Source of the DNA: CADCVT01 sp036389485
GTDB lineage: Bacteria > Actinomycetota > Thermoleophilia > Solirubrobacterales > Solirubrobacteraceae
DNA length: 64,000 bases
Assembly: GCA_036389485.1 (NCBI GenBank)
Contig: DASVPR010000023.1
Span: forward strand, 128,345-192,344
Direction: 5' to 3'
Notes under the pieces: generated by a model
What the model saw: only the letters and a program-made list of their open reading frames with translations
Database searches by the model: none
What the model was told of the DNA's origin: nothing
In this document: positions 24,607-32,810 of the stretch, in pieces
Numbering within the stretch: the stretch's first letter is position 1
Layout of the letters: the number at the start of each line of letters is the position of its first letter
Position numbers and translations under genes: made by a program

Positions 24607-25134
24607 ATGGCTTACGGAGACACATTCCACCCCGCGGGCACCGCGCGTGACGTCAAGGTGCGAGGCCCGGTCTGGGTCGCGCTATGGAGCCTGACGCCCT
24701 ACTCGATCTTCTGGTTCTACTTCACGGTGAAGGACCTGAGCGAGTACGGCAAGGCGAAGGGCTACGACCTCGGCCAGAACCCGACGATGAGCCTCCTCGC
24801 GGTGCTCTTCGGCTGGGTCCTCCTCTTCATCCCGCCGATCATCGCGATCTACCGATTCGTCAAGCGCATCCAGCAGGCGCAGAGGCTCGCCGGCAGCTCC
24901 GAGCAGGCCAACGGCTGGCTCGTGCTCATCATGTTCCTCGTCGGCCTCAGCTTCGTGGCCAACGGCTACCTGCAGAGCGAGCTGAACAAGGCGTGGGCGG
25001 CGGAGGGCGGCCCGGTCCCGCAGAAGGACGACATGCCGCAGACGCTCTCGAGCGGCCCGAGCGGGACGATGCCGTCGTCGACCTCCGGCTCCCCGGAGCA
25101 GCCGGTCAGCTCGGAGCGCCCGCCCGGCGCGTGA
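24607..25134 (+). CDS. DUF4234-family membrane protein
   Basis: 175 residues. 'WVALWSLTPYSIFWFYFTVKDLSEYGKAKG' at about 24-53 is the DUF4234 signature segment. Further hydrophobic segments lie at about 62-82 and 102-118, followed by a Ser/Pro/Gly-rich disordered tail. Members are integral membrane proteins of unknown function. The gene is divergent from the RTX operon across 95 bp. The stop overlaps the GTG of the following VOC gene as GTGA (25131-25134). Confidence 0.8.
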   Translation: MAYGDTFHPAGTARDVKVRGPVWVALWSLTPYSIFWFYFTVKDLSEYGKAKGYDLGQNPTMSLLAVLFGWVLLFIPPIIAIYRFVKRIQQAQRLAGSSEQANGWLVLIMFLVGLSFVANGYLQSELNKAWAAEGGPVPQKDDMPQTLSSGPSGTMPSSTSGSPEQPVSSERPPGA

Positions 25135-25490
25135 TCCACCACGTCGCGCTGGAGACCCGGCGCGAGGACGTGGGCGAATCCGAGCGCTTCTGGGCGCTGC
25201 TCGGGTTCGCCCGCGTCGACCCTCCCGAGACGCTGCGCGACCGCGCGGTCTGGCTGCAGCGGCACGGGACGCAGATCCACCTGCTCCTCGCCGACGACCC
25301 GGTCGCGCCGCCGTCAGGCCACGTGGCGGTCGTCGCCGAGGACTACGACGAGGCGCTCGAGAAGCTGCGCTCGGCGGGCCACGAGCCGGACCCGCGCCGC
25401 GAGCATTGGGGCGCGCCGCGGTGCTTCGTGCGGTCGCCCGGCGGCCACCGCGTGGAGGTCATGGCGCGGCCTCCGGGTGCCGCCGCATGA
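25131..25490 (+). CDS. VOC (glyoxalase/bleomycin-resistance) family protein
   Basis: 119 residues, one VOC unit of two beta-alpha-beta-beta-beta modules. 'IHHVALETRREDVGESERFWALLGF' opens the fold with the first metal-ligand His, 'GTQIHLLLAD' closes module 1 and 'SPGGHRVEVMAR' carries the C-terminal Glu ligand. Probably a dimeric lactoylglutathione-lyase-like enzyme or binding protein; substrate unknown. GTG start inside the DUF4234 stop. It converges on the B3/B4 gene with 7 nt between stops. Confidence 0.8.
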   Translation: MIHHVALETRREDVGESERFWALLGFARVDPPETLRDRAVWLQRHGTQIHLLLADDPVAPPSGHVAVVAEDYDEALEKLRSAGHEPDPRREHWGAPRCFVRSPGGHRVEVMARPPGAAA

Positions 25491-25497
25491 GCAGGCG

Positions 25498-26199
25498 TCA
25501 TCCTCCGTCGAGCGTGACGGCCGGCGCGTCTGCGCCGAGGACCGCCCGACGTACGTCCGCGCCCTCGCCGAAGAGGCTGGTGAAGGCGGCCGCCAGGTGC
25601 GTGGCGTCCTGATCGAGGTCCTCGGTGACGTCCAGGATGAAGAGCGCGTCGCCGATGCCCTCCACGAGCTTCGTCTCGTCGCAGTCGCGCATGTTCCAGT
25701 ACCGGCAGATGGCCTTCTCGTCGTCGACGTACGCGACCTCGTTCGCCTTCGTCGCCTCGCGCGAGCCCTTCGCCTGGCCGAGCGGGGTGAAGGGGACGCC
25801 CTTCCCGGGGATGGTCAGGCGCAGCGGGCCGGCGATGCGCTCCGGGCGGTAGCCCGCCATCGGCACGCCGTGGACGAGCGAGAACCAGCAGTACGCGCGC
25901 ACGAGCGCGATCGGAATCGGCAGCTCGCCGCCGGTCCGCTCCACGAGGTCGAGCAGCCCGCCGACCGACGACTTGTACTTCGGCTTGGCGCCCATCGTGT
26001 CGAAGACGCCGCGCCAGTGCTCGGCCGAGCGGCGGGCCGCCGCGTCGCCACCCTCGGCGCCGAAGCGCGCGCGCAGCTCGTCCTCGGCCTCCGGCCGCAG
26101 CGGCAGGGCGCCGCCGGCCGCGGCGATGCGCAGCGCCAGCGTCCGGTGCGCGGGATAGCGCTCGGCGACCCGCGCGTCGTGCTCGATGGTGACGGTCAC
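25498..26199 (-). CDS. B3/B4 tRNA-binding-domain protein
   Basis: 233 residues. The body (about 55-225) matches stand-alone B3/B4 domain proteins related to the editing module of phenylalanyl-tRNA synthetase beta: 'PIPIALVRAYCWFSLVHGVPMAGY', 'PFTPLGQAKGSREATKANEVAYVDD' and 'CRYWNMRDCDETKL'. Stand-alone members are proposed to edit or hydrolyse mischarged aminoacyl-tRNA, though most are untested. GTG start; TACAGT lies 12 nt upstream on the coding strand. Confidence 0.75.
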   Translation of the reverse strand: MTVTIEHDARVAERYPAHRTLALRIAAAGGALPLRPEAEDELRARFGAEGGDAAARRSAEHWRGVFDTMGAKPKYKSSVGGLLDLVERTGGELPIPIALVRAYCWFSLVHGVPMAGYRPERIAGPLRLTIPGKGVPFTPLGQAKGSREATKANEVAYVDDEKAICRYWNMRDCDETKLVEGIGDALFILDVTEDLDQDATHLAAAFTSLFGEGADVRRAVLGADAPAVTLDGG

Positions 26200-26276
26200 G
26201 TACGGCGGCGAACTGTATGTGACGCACCGACCTGCGACGGTTCGGTGATGCGCCGCGAGCTTCGGGAGGACGGCTG

Positions 26277-27248
26277 GTGAAGGCCCTCGTCTTCGAACGC
26301 TTCGGCGGGCCCGACGTCCTCGCGCTGCGCGAGCTGCCGGACCCCGACGCGCAGGCGGGCGAGGCGGTCGTCCGCACGGAGGCCGTCGGGCTCAACTTCG
26401 CCGACGTGTACCGGCGCCAGGGCCGCTACCACCTGGCGGGCGACCCGCCGTGGATCCTCGGCTACGAGGCGGCGGGTCAGGTGGTCGCGGTCGACCCCGC
26501 TCACGCCGCGAGCGTGCCCGTCGGCTCCCGCGTCGCGTTCGCCGACAGCCCCCGCGCGAACGCGGAGCTCGTCGCGGTGCCTGTCGGGAAGCTCATCGGC
26601 CTGCCGGAGGGGATCGACGCGCGGGACGCCGTCGCGGTCCTGCTCCAGGGACTCACCGCGCAGTTCTTGACCGCGGACAGCTTCGCGGTGGGCCCCGGAC
26701 ACGACGTCGTCGTCCATGCCGCCGGCGGTGGGGTGGGGCAGCTCCTCGTACAGATCGCGCGACTGCGCGGCGGCCGGGTCCTCGGGATCGCGTCGACCGA
26801 TGAGAAGCGGCGCGCTGCCGCGGAGGCCGGGGCGGACCGCGTCATCGACTCTGCCGGCGCGTGGTGGGAGGAGGCGATCGCCTGGTCGCGCTCGGGCGCG
26901 GGCGTCGACGTCGTCTACGACTCGGTGGGGGCCACGCTGCCCCGCTCGTTCGACGCGGTCGCGGTCGGTGGGACGGTCGTCTTCTTCGGCATGGCGGGCG
27001 GGGACCCGGACCCCGTCGACCCGCGGATGCTGATGGACACGTCCAAGACGCTGACGGGCGGAGACCTCTGGAACGTGCTGCGCACTCCGGAGGACCGCGC
27101 GCGGCGCGCAGCCGAGCTGTTCGGCTGGCTCACCGCGGGAGACGTCCGGCCGCGCGTCGCGGCGACGTTCCCGCTGGCGGAGGGCGCCGAGGCGCACCGC
27201 TTCCTCGAGAGCCGGAGCAGCGCGGGCAAGGTCCTGCTCATCCCGTGA
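26277..27248 (+). CDS. Zeta-crystallin-like NADPH:quinone oxidoreductase
   Basis: 323-residue medium-chain dehydrogenase/reductase. The N-terminal catalytic domain contains 'VGLNFADVYRRQGRYHL' and 'LGYEAAGQVVAVD'. The Rossmann domain begins at about 135, with 'VHAAGGGVGQLLVQIARLRGG'. No structural or catalytic zinc Cys residues are present, as in the quinone reductase branch. It reduces quinones or conjugated carbonyls with NADPH. GTG start with a GGGAGGA box about 7 nt upstream. Its 3' end overlaps the convergent acetyltransferase by 11 nt. Confidence 0.85.
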   Translation: MKALVFERFGGPDVLALRELPDPDAQAGEAVVRTEAVGLNFADVYRRQGRYHLAGDPPWILGYEAAGQVVAVDPAHAASVPVGSRVAFADSPRANAELVAVPVGKLIGLPEGIDARDAVAVLLQGLTAQFLTADSFAVGPGHDVVVHAAGGGVGQLLVQIARLRGGRVLGIASTDEKRRAAAEAGADRVIDSAGAWWEEAIAWSRSGAGVDVVYDSVGATLPRSFDAVAVGGTVVFFGMAGGDPDPVDPRMLMDTSKTLTGGDLWNVLRTPEDRARRAAELFGWLTAGDVRPRVAATFPLAEGAEAHRFLESRSSAGKVLLIP

Positions 27249-27708
27249 GGACGCGGGTGAGGACCGTCCGCGGCGCCGGCCGCGGCGCCTCGGCGCTGAA
27301 CCCCGCATCGCGGAAGATCGCGGCGCCGGCGTCGTCGCCGGCCGCCAGATGTGCCTCGATCCGGCGCGAGCCGCGCTCGCGGGCGAGGTCGATCACGCCC
27401 TGGACGAGCGCGCGCCCGACGCCCTGGCCGCGCGCCTCCTCGCGCACGAAGAGGTCCTCGAGCAGGCAGTCGTCCGCGGCCCACCACAGCCCGTAGCGGA
27501 AGCGGACCTGCGCGACGCCCGACGGCGGGCTGTCGTCGTCGGGCGCGGCGAGCAGGAACGCGGTGTCGCGCTCCTCGATCAGCCGCTCGACGCCGGCGAG
27601 GAACGCGTTGGCCGACGGCCAGTCGAGCCCGAGGTGGTCGCGGAGCTCGACGATGAGCCGCGCGACCGCCTCTGCCTCGTGGGGCTCGGCGCGCCAGACC
27701 GAGATCAC
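27238..27708 (-). CDS. GNAT-family N-acetyltransferase
   Basis: 156 residues. Acetyl-CoA-binding motif A is 'LLEDLFVREEARGQGVGRALV' (Q/RxxGxG/A at about 97-102), followed by motif B 'RRIEAHLAAGDDAGAAIFRDAGF'. The substrate amine is unknown. The GTG start shares GTGA with the stop of the preceding thioesterase-fold gene (27705-27708). Confidence 0.85.
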   Translation of the reverse strand: MISVWRAEPHEAEAVARLIVELRDHLGLDWPSANAFLAGVERLIEERDTAFLLAAPDDDSPPSGVAQVRFRYGLWWAADDCLLEDLFVREEARGQGVGRALVQGVIDLARERGSRRIEAHLAAGDDAGAAIFRDAGFSAEAPRPAPRTVLTRVLTG

Positions 27709-28043
27709 GCGTTCCGTCGCACGTGCCAGCGGACGTTCATCTCGGGGACGGTCTCGCCCATCGCGTTCGTCAGCTGCACGCCGACGGCGAAGCGCACGAC
27801 GCCGCCCTCCTCCAGCGCGGCGACGAGCTCGGCCGTGTCGGTGTCGAGCTCCGCGGTCGCGGTGATCGCCCCCTGCGCGAGCTTGCGGTAGGCGATGTCG
27901 GCGCCCTCGGCGAGCGGCGTCAGGTCGCCGAGCCGCTCGGCGAACGCGCCGACGAACGCCGCGCCCGACGCCGCCTCGCCGGCGCTGAACAGCGCGCCGG
28001 CGTGCTGCGAGCCGACGTGGTTGCGGATCGCCTCGTAGTCCAT
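27705..28043 (-). CDS. Hotdog-fold protein, DUF4442/PaaI-thioesterase-like
   Basis: 112 residues, one hotdog domain. 'GSQHAGALFSAGEAASGAAF' corresponds to the conserved loop and central helix of PaaI/YiiD-type thioesterases, followed by four antiparallel strands (ADIAYRKLAQGAITATAEL, VVRFAVGVQLTNAMGETV). The Asp/Asn usually acting in PaaI is not obvious, so it may be a DUF4442-type member with unproven activity. TAGAGT lies 8 nt before the ATG. Confidence 0.7.
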   Translation of the reverse strand: MDYEAIRNHVGSQHAGALFSAGEAASGAAFVGAFAERLGDLTPLAEGADIAYRKLAQGAITATAELDTDTAELVAALEEGGVVRFAVGVQLTNAMGETVPEMNVRWHVRRNA

Positions 28044-28051
28044 GGCGGCGG

Positions 28052-28057
28052 ACTCTA
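28052..28057 (-). promoter_or_regulatory. -10 box TAGAGT for the thioesterase/GNAT pair
   Basis: TAGAGT on the minus strand, 8 nt before the ATG at 28043, fits TANNNT in leaderless position. Confidence 0.4.
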
Positions 28058-28061
28058 TGGA

Positions 28062-30080
28062 TTACGGCGCGGGCGCCACCACCGGCACGAGCGGCTTCTC
28101 CATCGCGCGGCCGTACTGCTCGCCGGCGGTGCCCTCGCGGAAGCCCGGCAGCATCACCATGCGCTGCTCGCCGACGATCTCGGTGGTCGGCACCGTCAGG
28201 CGGGCGTTGTCCGAGTCGGCGATCAGCAGGATGTGCAGCCCGTGGGTGCCGATCGACCCCTGGTAGTAGCGGTCGGTGCCGTCGGGGAGCCCATCGCTCG
28301 GCGCCCAGCACTTCCGCGGCCCGCCGGTCGTCTGCGAGATGCTCGGCTCGTCGCCCGAGCGCAGGTGCATCTTCGGCCCCGGGTCGCTCCCCGTGCCGTC
28401 GTCGAAGCAGGAGTCGTCGCGGTAGTACGGCACCGCGAACGCGCCCTGCACCGCGCCGCCCGGCGACTGGGACGTCAGCTGCGCGTCGTAGCGGTCGACG
28501 ATCGTGCCGTGCGGGCCGGAGACCTGCGACCACCCGAGCGTCGCCCCCGCCTCCGAGTGCGTCAGGTCCGGGAAGTCCATCGACAGGTGGTAGTTGAGGT
28601 CCTCCGGCTCCCGCGGCAGGTTGCCGGAGCAGAGCTGGAACATCCGCGCGAGCGAGCGGTACGTCTGGTCGTACTTGCTCGTCGAGCTGGAGTCGTACTT
28701 CGGCTGGCACGGGTCGTCGAAGTTGCCCATGACCTCGTCGTTGACGCCGTCGACGTCCACGCCCGCGGGCTTGCGCGAGTTGTAGTACCTGGTCACGCGG
28801 CCGGCGTTGAAGTCCCACTGGGCGTAGATGCCGTCCAGCGGCGGGATGACGTGCACGCGCAGATACGTCTTCTGGCGCATCTCGCGGCGGTAGAAGGTCT
28901 CGCGGCGGATCACGTTGGTGCCCGAGTCCGCCCCCCACGTCTCGCGGATCGCGCGCACCGGGCCGACCTTCTCGCCGAGCAGGGTCGACGAGCCGCCCCA
29001 GTTGGTGTCCTCCTCCTCGAAGCCGCAGCACGGCGTGCGCGAGCCGGGGTCCTGCGCGAAGGCGCGCGCCTTCCAGCGGTCGACGAGGTCGGGGCCGTAG
29101 GTCCTGCCGCCGTCCGGCGAGATCTCGACCTTCGTCATCAGCCAGCGGCCGTCGTACCGGAAGCGGTAGCGGTCGGTGGTGATGGTGGCGTAGTCGCGCG
29201 GGCGCCGGCGGCCGATGCGGCCGGTCGGGTTGCCGTCGGCGTCGCAGGTCATCCCGGTCGGCGCGTTGCCGTAGTCGCTGTAGCTCGACTGCGAGAACTC
29301 GTAGAAGTCCGCGTTGGCGTCGCGCTGGTACTTCACGTAGCCGTTGCTGCCGTCGAAGGCCGGCTTGCGCGTGCCGTCGGTGCGGCCGATGTAGAGGTAC
29401 TTCGGGTTGCGGTCGCCGCCGCCGGCGATGCCGCTCGGGTCGCCGAGCACGACGACCTTCAGGTCCTTGACCCCGGGCGGCCGCGCACCGCCGCCGGGAG
29501 CCGCCGGGCCGCCGTCGGAGGCCATGAACACGACCTCGTCGTTGGTGTCCAGGCCGGGGACGGGATCGGTCGCGACCGGCGAGTCGGGCTTGGCGAGGCA
29601 CGGGTTGCTCGGGTCCTCGGCGCGCCAGCGGAAGCCCTCGCGGTCGAACGCGTACGTCGTGTGCTGGTCCTGCCCGGAGTAGGGCGCGAAGCCGGAGGCG
29701 CTGTTGTCGAGGTAGCGCGTGAACTGCTCGTCGACCTGGATCGGGACCTCCTGCCAGCGGCCGGTGAAGCCGCCAGTCCAGCGGAACGCGACGATGCGGT
29801 CGGTGGGCGTGCCGGCGCCGGCGGCGTCGCCGGTGTCGACCTCGGGCTCGGAGTAGTTGTTGTGGCAGCCGTCGCCGGCGAGCGCGGAGCCGCACTCCGG
29901 CATGTCCATGAGCGGCAGCTTCACTGTCTGGTTGGCGGGCACCGCCCAGTCGGCGAGGTCCTTGCCCGTGAGGATCACCGGCTCGGTGTCGCGCGCCGCG
30001 GGCACGCTTATGTCGGTCGCCTCGGCGGCGGGCGCGATGAGCAGCAGGGCGGTCAGGGTGGGAAGGGCGATCCGTCGCAT
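28062..30080 (-). CDS. Large secreted protein of unknown function
   Basis: 672 residues with a signal peptide at about 1-22 (MRRIALPTLTALLLIAPAAEA). The mature part is rich in Tyr, Trp, Asp and Cys and has a repeat-free, globular look: 'GFTGRWQEVPIQVDEQF', 'NDEVVFMASDGG', 'GDPSGIAGGGDRNPKYLYIG', 'DRYRFRYDGRWLMTKVEIS', 'THGLHILLIADSDNARLTVP'. About ten Cys suggest disulfides. I do not recognise a family; beta-rich carbohydrate-active or surface proteins are possible. No obvious operon partner: the next gene upstream is divergent. Confidence 0.7.
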   Translation of the reverse strand: MRRIALPTLTALLLIAPAAEATDISVPAARDTEPVILTGKDLADWAVPANQTVKLPLMDMPECGSALAGDGCHNNYSEPEVDTGDAAGAGTPTDRIVAFRWTGGFTGRWQEVPIQVDEQFTRYLDNSASGFAPYSGQDQHTTYAFDREGFRWRAEDPSNPCLAKPDSPVATDPVPGLDTNDEVVFMASDGGPAAPGGGARPPGVKDLKVVVLGDPSGIAGGGDRNPKYLYIGRTDGTRKPAFDGSNGYVKYQRDANADFYEFSQSSYSDYGNAPTGMTCDADGNPTGRIGRRRPRDYATITTDRYRFRYDGRWLMTKVEISPDGGRTYGPDLVDRWKARAFAQDPGSRTPCCGFEEEDTNWGGSSTLLGEKVGPVRAIRETWGADSGTNVIRRETFYRREMRQKTYLRVHVIPPLDGIYAQWDFNAGRVTRYYNSRKPAGVDVDGVNDEVMGNFDDPCQPKYDSSSTSKYDQTYRSLARMFQLCSGNLPREPEDLNYHLSMDFPDLTHSEAGATLGWSQVSGPHGTIVDRYDAQLTSQSPGGAVQGAFAVPYYRDDSCFDDGTGSDPGPKMHLRSGDEPSISQTTGGPRKCWAPSDGLPDGTDRYYQGSIGTHGLHILLIADSDNARLTVPTTEIVGEQRMVMLPGFREGTAGEQYGRAMEKPLVPVVAPAP

Positions 30081-30120
30081 ATGGAGTCGAACGTGAACGG
30101 CGCCGTTTTCTTGCGGGAAC

Positions 30121-30126
30121 TAGATT
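30121..30126 (+). promoter_or_regulatory. -10 box TAGATT for the methyltransferase-like gene
   Basis: TAGATT ends 7 nt before the GTG at 30134 and overlaps an alternative TTG start (30125), which argues for the GTG. Confidence 0.4.
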
Positions 30127-30133
30127 GGCCTCC

Positions 30134-30832
30134 GTGCTTCCCCAGGCCGTCGAGCGGATCCGCACCGTCCTCTCCGGCGACGAGGAGGTCCTCCAGGTCG
30201 GCGGGCTGGAGCAGCCGTTCGGGCGCGCGAACTGGGTCATCGACGCCGGGCCGTACGAGGAGCGCGGGGTCGCGGAGGGGCGGGAGCGGTTCTCGCGGCG
30301 GACGTGGCTGGTGCGCGACGCCTGCGCCCGCGAGCCGTGGCCGTTCGACGACGGGCGCTTCGCGTTCGCGGTCTGCACGACACTCGCGTCGCTGCGCGAC
30401 CCGGTGGGCGTGTGCGTCGAGCTGTCGCGCGTCGCGCGCGCGGGTTACGTGGAGGTGCCGTCGATCGAGGCCGAGCTGGCCGGCGGGGAGGCGCGGTGGC
30501 TGTGCGACGTCGACCACGGGGAGCTCGTCTTCGTCCACAAGAGCGTCGCGGTCGCGGGCGATCCGCGGACCCGCGTGCCACCGCGCTGGCACGCGAAGCT
30601 CAGCGCCGCCGACCGCGTCCACGGGCTGTTCTGGGAGGACCGCCTGCCCGCCCGCGAGCAGGTCGTCCCGTCGGCCGAGCTGATCGACGAGCTCGCGGAG
30701 CGCCTGCGACGGCGCTTCGAGCCGAGCGCGGCGGAGGTCGCCGTGGCCGAGGCGCGCGTCCGCATCGGCACGCTCGCGGGCGACGCCCTCGCACGTGGGC
30801 TCGACGCGATCCGGGGTAGGACGAACTCGTGA
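30134..30832 (+). CDS. Methyltransferase-like protein (class I SAM-dependent fold)
   Basis: 232 residues from the GTG at 30134. 'EEVLQVGGLEQPFGRANWVIDAG' resembles motif I through strand 2, 'VRDACAREPWPFDDGRFAFAVCTTLASLRDPVGVCVELSRVARAGYVEVPS' in pieces resembles motifs II-IV of class I methyltransferases. The Gly-rich loop is only 'QVGGLE', so SAM binding may be weak. The C-terminal third is helical. It is coupled by GTGA to the next VOC gene (30829-30832). Confidence 0.6.
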   Translation: MLPQAVERIRTVLSGDEEVLQVGGLEQPFGRANWVIDAGPYEERGVAEGRERFSRRTWLVRDACAREPWPFDDGRFAFAVCTTLASLRDPVGVCVELSRVARAGYVEVPSIEAELAGGEARWLCDVDHGELVFVHKSVAVAGDPRTRVPPRWHAKLSAADRVHGLFWEDRLPAREQVVPSAELIDELAERLRRRFEPSAAEVAVAEARVRIGTLAGDALARGLDAIRGRTNS

Positions 30833-31554
30833 TCACCGGCGTGAAGCGCGTCCACCTGCGCGTCGACGACCTCGACCCCGCCGTCCACTTCTACCGCAGC
30901 GTCGTCGGCCTCGACACGTCCGGCGACGGCGCGCTCGGCGCGCCGGACGGGACCGAGCTGCTGAGGCTGAGTGCGGACGGCGTCACGTCCCGCGCCCCGC
31001 GCCGCGCCGCCGGCCTGTTCCACACCGCGTTCCGCTTCCCCACGCGCGCGGATCTCGCCGCCGCGCTGCGCCGCGCCGCCCCGTATCTGACCGGCGCGTC
31101 GGACCACGGCGTCAGCGAGGCCCTCTACCTCGACGACCCCGCGGGCAACGGGGTCGAGCTGTACTGGGACCGGCCGCGGGACGTCTGGCCCGACGACATG
31201 TTCACCGAGCCGCTCGACCTCCAGGAGCTCGCGGCCGCGGGGGAGCCCGCGCCGCGCGCGCCGGAGGGGACGGACGTCGGGCACGTGCACCTGAAGGTGT
31301 CGGACCTCCCGCGCGCCGAGGAGTTCTACGTCGGCGCGCTCGGCTTCGACGTGATGCACCGCTACGGCACCGACGCGTCGTTCGTCGCGACCGGCGGCTA
31401 CCACCACCACGTCGGGCTGAACACGTGGCTGTCGCGCGGCGCCGCGGCCGGCCCGCGCGACGCCGCCGGCCTCGAGCGGGTCGTGTTCGCCACCGACGGC
31501 GAGGCGCGCGAGACCGTGGACCCCGACGGGATCCCGATCGCCCTCGAGCCGTGA
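30829..31554 (+). CDS. Two-domain VOC protein, catechol 2,3-dioxygenase (CatE)-like
   Basis: 241 residues with two VOC domains (about 1-125 and 140-241). Domain 1 opens 'GVKRVHLRVDDLDPAVHFYRSVVGL' and ends 'DPAGNGVELYWDRP'; domain 2 opens 'DVGHVHLKVSDLPRAEEFYVGALGF' and includes 'GGYHHHVGLNTWL'. The His-His-Glu iron site of extradiol dioxygenases is plausible from H145-type, the HHH segment and a late Glu. It would cleave a catechol-like ring if active. Sits in a coupled run with its neighbours. Confidence 0.8.
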   Translation: MITGVKRVHLRVDDLDPAVHFYRSVVGLDTSGDGALGAPDGTELLRLSADGVTSRAPRRAAGLFHTAFRFPTRADLAAALRRAAPYLTGASDHGVSEALYLDDPAGNGVELYWDRPRDVWPDDMFTEPLDLQELAAAGEPAPRAPEGTDVGHVHLKVSDLPRAEEFYVGALGFDVMHRYGTDASFVATGGYHHHVGLNTWLSRGAAAGPRDAAGLERVVFATDGEARETVDPDGIPIALEP

Positions 31555-31922
31555 CCGAGGAGCAGCTCGCCCTCCGCGCGCGGATCTTCGCCGGCTTCGC
31601 GGAGACGGCCGCGCCGCCGGACCTCCCGGACACGCCCGACCTCCGCGCGCTCGCCGATCAGCACGTGGTCGTGCTCGACGAGGCCGGGAGGATCGCGGCG
31701 GCGCACCCGTTCGCCGCGGAGGGGCCCCACACCACCACCGTCCGCGCCGGCGACCGTGCGTGGTTCGGCAGCTGCGCGTGGGACGGGCTCGGCATCGCCG
31801 CGGCGCTCGGCCTCGAGGGCGCTCACGTCGTGGACGCGGGCGGCGTCGACGCCCACGAAGCCGCGTTCTTCCACGTCGCGGTCCCGGCTCGCCAGTGGTG
31901 GGACGACATCGCGTTCACCTGA
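31551..31922 (+). CDS. Alkylmercury lyase (MerB)-like domain protein
   Basis: 123 residues. 'VVLDEAGRIAAAHPFAAEGPH' and 'WFGSCAWDGLGIAAALG' match the core of MerB-like proteins, with C75 and D78 spaced like the catalytic C96/D99 of MerB. It is only about 60% of MerB length and the second catalytic Cys (C159 of MerB) has no counterpart, so organomercury cleavage is doubtful. The tail 'RQWWDDIAFT' is typical of actinobacterial relatives. GTG start in GTGA with the VOC gene; a small companion gene follows 6 nt later. Confidence 0.65.
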   Translation: MTEEQLALRARIFAGFAETAAPPDLPDTPDLRALADQHVVVLDEAGRIAAAHPFAAEGPHTTTVRAGDRAWFGSCAWDGLGIAAALGLEGAHVVDAGGVDAHEAAFFHVAVPARQWWDDIAFT

Positions 31923-31928
31923 GCGACG

Positions 31929-32120
31929 ATGAGGCTCTTCCGGTCGGAGGAGGAGATCCCGGAGGGCGGCGCCGCCGTCCCGATTGCGACGCTCCGCGAG
32001 CTGGCCACGCGCTGGTACGGCGACCGCCTCGGTCCCGCATGGCGCCCGCGCACGCGCGAGCAGTCGCAGCGGATCCTCGACGACGTCGGGCTGCGCGGCG
32101 ACTTCTGGCGGCTGCCGTGA
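31929..32120 (+). CDS. Small companion of the alkylmercury-lyase-like protein
   Basis: 63 residues, beginning MRLFRSEEEIPEGG, with 'LATRWYGDRLGPAWRPRTREQ' and ending 'GLRGDFWRLP'. In other actinobacteria, as I recall, a very similar segment accompanies MerB-like proteins as a fused tail or adjacent gene. Here it is a separate gene 6 nt downstream. It is soluble, with no catalytic motif visible. Confidence 0.65.
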   Translation: MRLFRSEEEIPEGGAAVPIATLRELATRWYGDRLGPAWRPRTREQSQRILDDVGLRGDFWRLP

Positions 32121-32147
32121 ACCGCGTCGCCGGCCGGACGCACCGGG

Positions 32148-32810
32148 TCAGGCGGACCGCGGTGGCGCGGAGGATCTGAGCGCCGCCGCAACCGCGATCC
32201 CGCCCGCCAGCAGCACCGCCGATGCGATGACGAAGTACACGTTGGACGGGATCGACGTCTCGAGGCCGACCATGAGGACGCCGAGGCCGAGCAGCGCGCC
32301 CGCCCAGGCCGGCACGACCCGCGCGCGGACAGCGGCGGCCGCGAGGACGATCATCCCGAGGATCCAGAAGACGCCGGTCAGGTAGTACGGCAGGCCCCAC
32401 TCCGAGCCCTGGAGGTCGTGGAGGACGAGCTCGGCGGCCTGCTTGCCCGCCGCGTCGGAGCGCGCCCACACCTCGCCGGTCACGCCCCACGCGAAGCCGT
32501 CGAGGGTCAGCGCGCCGCCCAAGCCGACCAGGCCGATGAGCCCCAGCGCGCCGCCGGCGACGCCCGCGCGCGCGTTGCCGCTGCGCACGACGATCGCCGC
32601 GAGCCCGACGACGGCCGCCACGAAGACGAGGATCGCGAGCAGCGTGACGACGTGCGCGGCCTGCCAGCGGTCGTACGCGTCGGCGATCTTCGCGAGCTGC
32701 TCGCGCTCGTGGTCGGCCCCGTACTCCTTGGGGTGGACGAGGTTGGAGAGGAGGAAGAGCGCGGGCGCGAGGACCAGGGCGGCGGCGGCGATCCGGCGCT
32801 CGTCGCGCAC
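32148..32810 (-). CDS. Multi-pass membrane protein of unknown function
   Basis: 220 residues with about six hydrophobic segments (near 5-23, 50-75, 82-105, 135-157, 163-181, 188-210). Segment 1 precedes an external loop 'LVHPKEYGADHEREQLAKIAD'. No transport or enzyme motif is recognised. The GTG start overlaps the accC stop by one base (TAGTG at 32808-32812), so it is co-translated with the biotin carboxylase gene although a functional link is not evident. Confidence 0.65.
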   Translation of the reverse strand: MRDERRIAAAALVLAPALFLLSNLVHPKEYGADHEREQLAKIADAYDRWQAAHVVTLLAILVFVAAVVGLAAIVVRSGNARAGVAGGALGLIGLVGLGGALTLDGFAWGVTGEVWARSDAAGKQAAELVLHDLQGSEWGLPYYLTGVFWILGMIVLAAAAVRARVVPAWAGALLGLGVLMVGLETSIPSNVYFVIASAVLLAGGIAVAAALRSSAPPRSA

